A stretch of 20,212 nt of DNA from a virus. The DNA is taken from the IMG/VR virus record IMGVR_UViG_3300044613_000607, positions 1 through 20,212 of that record; one strand, 5' to 3'. The notes beneath the pieces are model-generated. The model made no database searches. It was not told the DNA's origin and saw nothing but the letters and a program-made list of their open reading frames with translations. This document shows, one piece after another, positions 18,948 to 20,212 of the stretch (its first letter is position 1; each line of letters begins with the position of its first letter). A program made the position numbers and the translations under genes.

Positions 18948-19385
18948 CTATTCTCCCTTGTTTAAAGAGCATCGGATGTTAAGAAACCGACACTCCTCTT
19001 TTCTCATAGCCATAATTACTAAATCACCACTCATGTGGGCATCAGGTATTTCAGCTACAACCTTAAAGCCCAAATGTCGGTTTAACTTTAGGGCATCTGT
19101 GTTATCAGCACAGATTTGCCCTAGTATAACGCTAACTCCTAGTTTATTAAAGGGGTAATCAAAAGCAGCCCATAATAAATCTCTACTCATCCAGTTCGTT
19201 TCAGCCAATGCCCCAATGTGCATTTCACAAGCTTTTGGCATGAAATTACAATATCCAACTACAGCTACTAAATTACCATCTTGCATCTGACCGATACATT
19301 GGGTGGTTTCAGGTAGGGGAAAGTTAAGTATTCGAACCAGCCATTCCCCCAAATATTGCTGATTTTCAGTAGTAACTGTCCTCAC
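18948..19385 (-). CDS. GNAT-family N-acetyltransferase
   Basis: The 145-residue protein fits the GNAT fold: GYCNFMPKACEMHIGAL for strands 3-4, then LGQICADNTDALKLNRHLGF, in which NxxALKLNRxLGF is the typical acceptor-side helix and loop of GNAT enzymes. The classical Q/R-x-x-G-x-G/A acetyl-CoA loop is weak here (around LAETNWMSRDLL), as in several phage versions. Such genes lie among structural genes of podoviruses; the target is unknown. It starts at GTG 19385, directly after the preceding stop, with GGAG eight bases upstream. Confidence 0.82.
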   Translation of the reverse strand: MRTVTTENQQYLGEWLVRILNFPLPETTQCIGQMQDGNLVAVVGYCNFMPKACEMHIGALAETNWMSRDLLWAAFDYPFNKLGVSVILGQICADNTDALKLNRHLGFKVVAEIPDAHMSGDLVIMAMRKEECRFLNIRCSLNKGE

Positions 19386-20212
19386 CTATAAGACTCCACC
19401 CGCTTCCATGACAAAATCGGTACTTGCCCAATGAAAGTCAATGCCTTGGCTTGCCACATTCATACTAATTGAGCCTGCATAGCCTATTCCTGTTACGCCT
19501 TGCCAAAACTTTGTCACAATTAGATTTCCACCCCAATTAGTGTCATCCCATGAAGATACATCCCAAACGCCAATATCAAGGGTTGAGGGATTAAACGATA
19601 TTTGGCTAGTTAAAGGTACTGTATCAAAATCGGTACTGACACCGCATAAAACAGTCGGTAAGCCGTTATCGGTCTGTAGGATAGGGCGTACCATAGTAAA
19701 GCGTTTTTGTTGCCCTCTGCGGTCAAAATACGAGTAGGCTTGTTGTACAAATCCGTTAATGTTGTCGGTATCGTCAGAAAATGAGTCATAAAAACGAGCT
19801 ACATAGCCGTTGCCACCAAAATACATATCGTCATTACTAAGTTCCCAACAATTTGCTGAAATATTGGTAAACCTAGCCCATGACTTTGTGATGTTGTGCA
19901 TGACATATTGTTCTGACCCGCCAGTTACGGGGATATTTAACAACAACATATTGTATTTGGCTAGGTAATTAATTTGCCAGCCAAAATTAGCAGAATATAG
20001 GTCTGCCGCTTGGCTAATAGCAAAGAAAATCTTGTCTGTAATGTTAACTCTTGGGTCTAAACGGGTGGATTGAAGTCCTGCGGATAGGGGAACTAAGCCT
20101 TGTTGGGTCAATAATAGGATGTCACCGCCATATTTAAACACGCATTTACGGGCAAAAGTCTGTCCAATGTTCCAAATACCCACCAAAGCCCAATCATCAA
20201 CATCGGATGGGT
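19386..20212 (-). CDS. Tail/DNA-stabilisation type structural protein, 5' end outside window
   Basis: The frame is open to the right edge; the visible part is the last 274 residues, starting before DDWALVGIWNIGQTFARKC. A Trp/Asp-rich beta pattern (SKSWARFTNISANCWEL, GVWDVSSWDDTNWGG) suggests a beta-propeller or beta-barrel of the tail, as in tail tubular or P22 gp10-like stabilisation proteins. The DPSxxxDWALVGIW-type sequence recurs in podoviral structural proteins that I remember. The start is not in the window. It is immediately followed by the GNAT gene. Confidence 0.7.
   Translation of the reverse strand, partial: PSDVDDWALVGIWNIGQTFARKCVFKYGGDILLLTQQGLVPLSAGLQSTRLDPRVNITDKIFFAISQAADLYSANFGWQINYLAKYNMLLLNIPVTGGSEQYVMHNITKSWARFTNISANCWELSNDDMYFGGNGYVARFYDSFSDDTDNINGFVQQAYSYFDRRGQQKRFTMVRPILQTDNGLPTVLCGVSTDFDTVPLTSQISFNPSTLDIGVWDVSSWDDTNWGGNLIVTKFWQGVTGIGYAGSISMNVASQGIDFHWASTDFVMEAGGVL

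Noticed and set aside
1-20212. tRNA genes or an attachment site
   Set aside because: No cloverleaf with TTC-arm and matching acceptor stem was found by eye, and no integrase gene is present; a dedicated tRNA search was not possible.

Overview
The window is part of a tailed-phage (Caudoviricetes) genome or prophage. The late genes include a tail or stabilisation protein, ejection-type virion proteins, a tail fibre with an S74 chaperone, a three-helix holin and a GH108 endolysin. They look most like a short-tailed phage of a freshwater Gram-negative host, probably betaproteobacterial; that host guess rests on remembered similarity of the fibre N-terminus and small proteins, not on a search. No integrase, capsid, terminase or polymerase gene lies in the window, so lifestyle is open, although a Cro/YdaS-type repressor is present.

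Layout. (1) 1-1569, minus: small basic phage proteins (one cut by the window edge), a GIY-YIG homing endonuclease and a DUF5856-like protein, joined by ATGA/TAATG overlaps. (2) 1621-4238, alternating strands: an apparently leaderless SAM methyltransferase, a VRR-NUC nuclease, a calcineurin-like phosphoesterase and a SprT-like metalloprotease. (3) 8210-4235, minus: a tightly overlapping early operon with a conserved early protein, a small membrane protein, a replication-type protein, a C5-cytosine methyltransferase with a 303-residue second reading frame inside it, small proteins, a PD-(D/E)XK-like nuclease, a Ref-like HNH protein and an adenine/cytosine-N4 methyltransferase. (4) 8211-8824, no protein gene: an AT-rich palindromic segment, then about 420 nt whose complementary segments fold into two domains, one with interleaved (pseudoknotted) helices; probably a structured non-coding RNA. 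(5) 9061-8825, minus: Cro-like repressor, divergent from (6) 9181-12433, plus: SSB-like protein with an acidic tip, a Cas4/RecB-like exonuclease, a terminator, and a chain of tiny membrane and lipoprotein genes. (7) 20212-12392, minus: virion and lysis genes.

How they work together. The divergent promoter region at 9062-9162 likely controls repressor and recombination genes. Promoters at 9114 and 11179 share the pattern TTGCA(C/G)-N17-TAATAT, and near-identical 14-bp palindromes at 8235 and 11191 suggest a shared regulator for the minus early operon and the plus small-gene operon. Two orphan DNA methyltransferases plausibly protect the genome from host restriction. Four nuclease-type genes and the SSB-like protein form a recombination/replication toolkit. 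Late genes run from tail components through ejection proteins to fibre, holin and endolysin.

The two strongest leads are the overprinted gene pair at 5960-6943, where the second frame fits its neighbours' start and stop codons better than the methyltransferase does, and the structured RNA candidate at 8390-8817. Nine protein genes shorter than 60 residues, seven complete ones plus the edge-truncated one among them easy to miss, are listed. All structures and family calls were made by eye without software.
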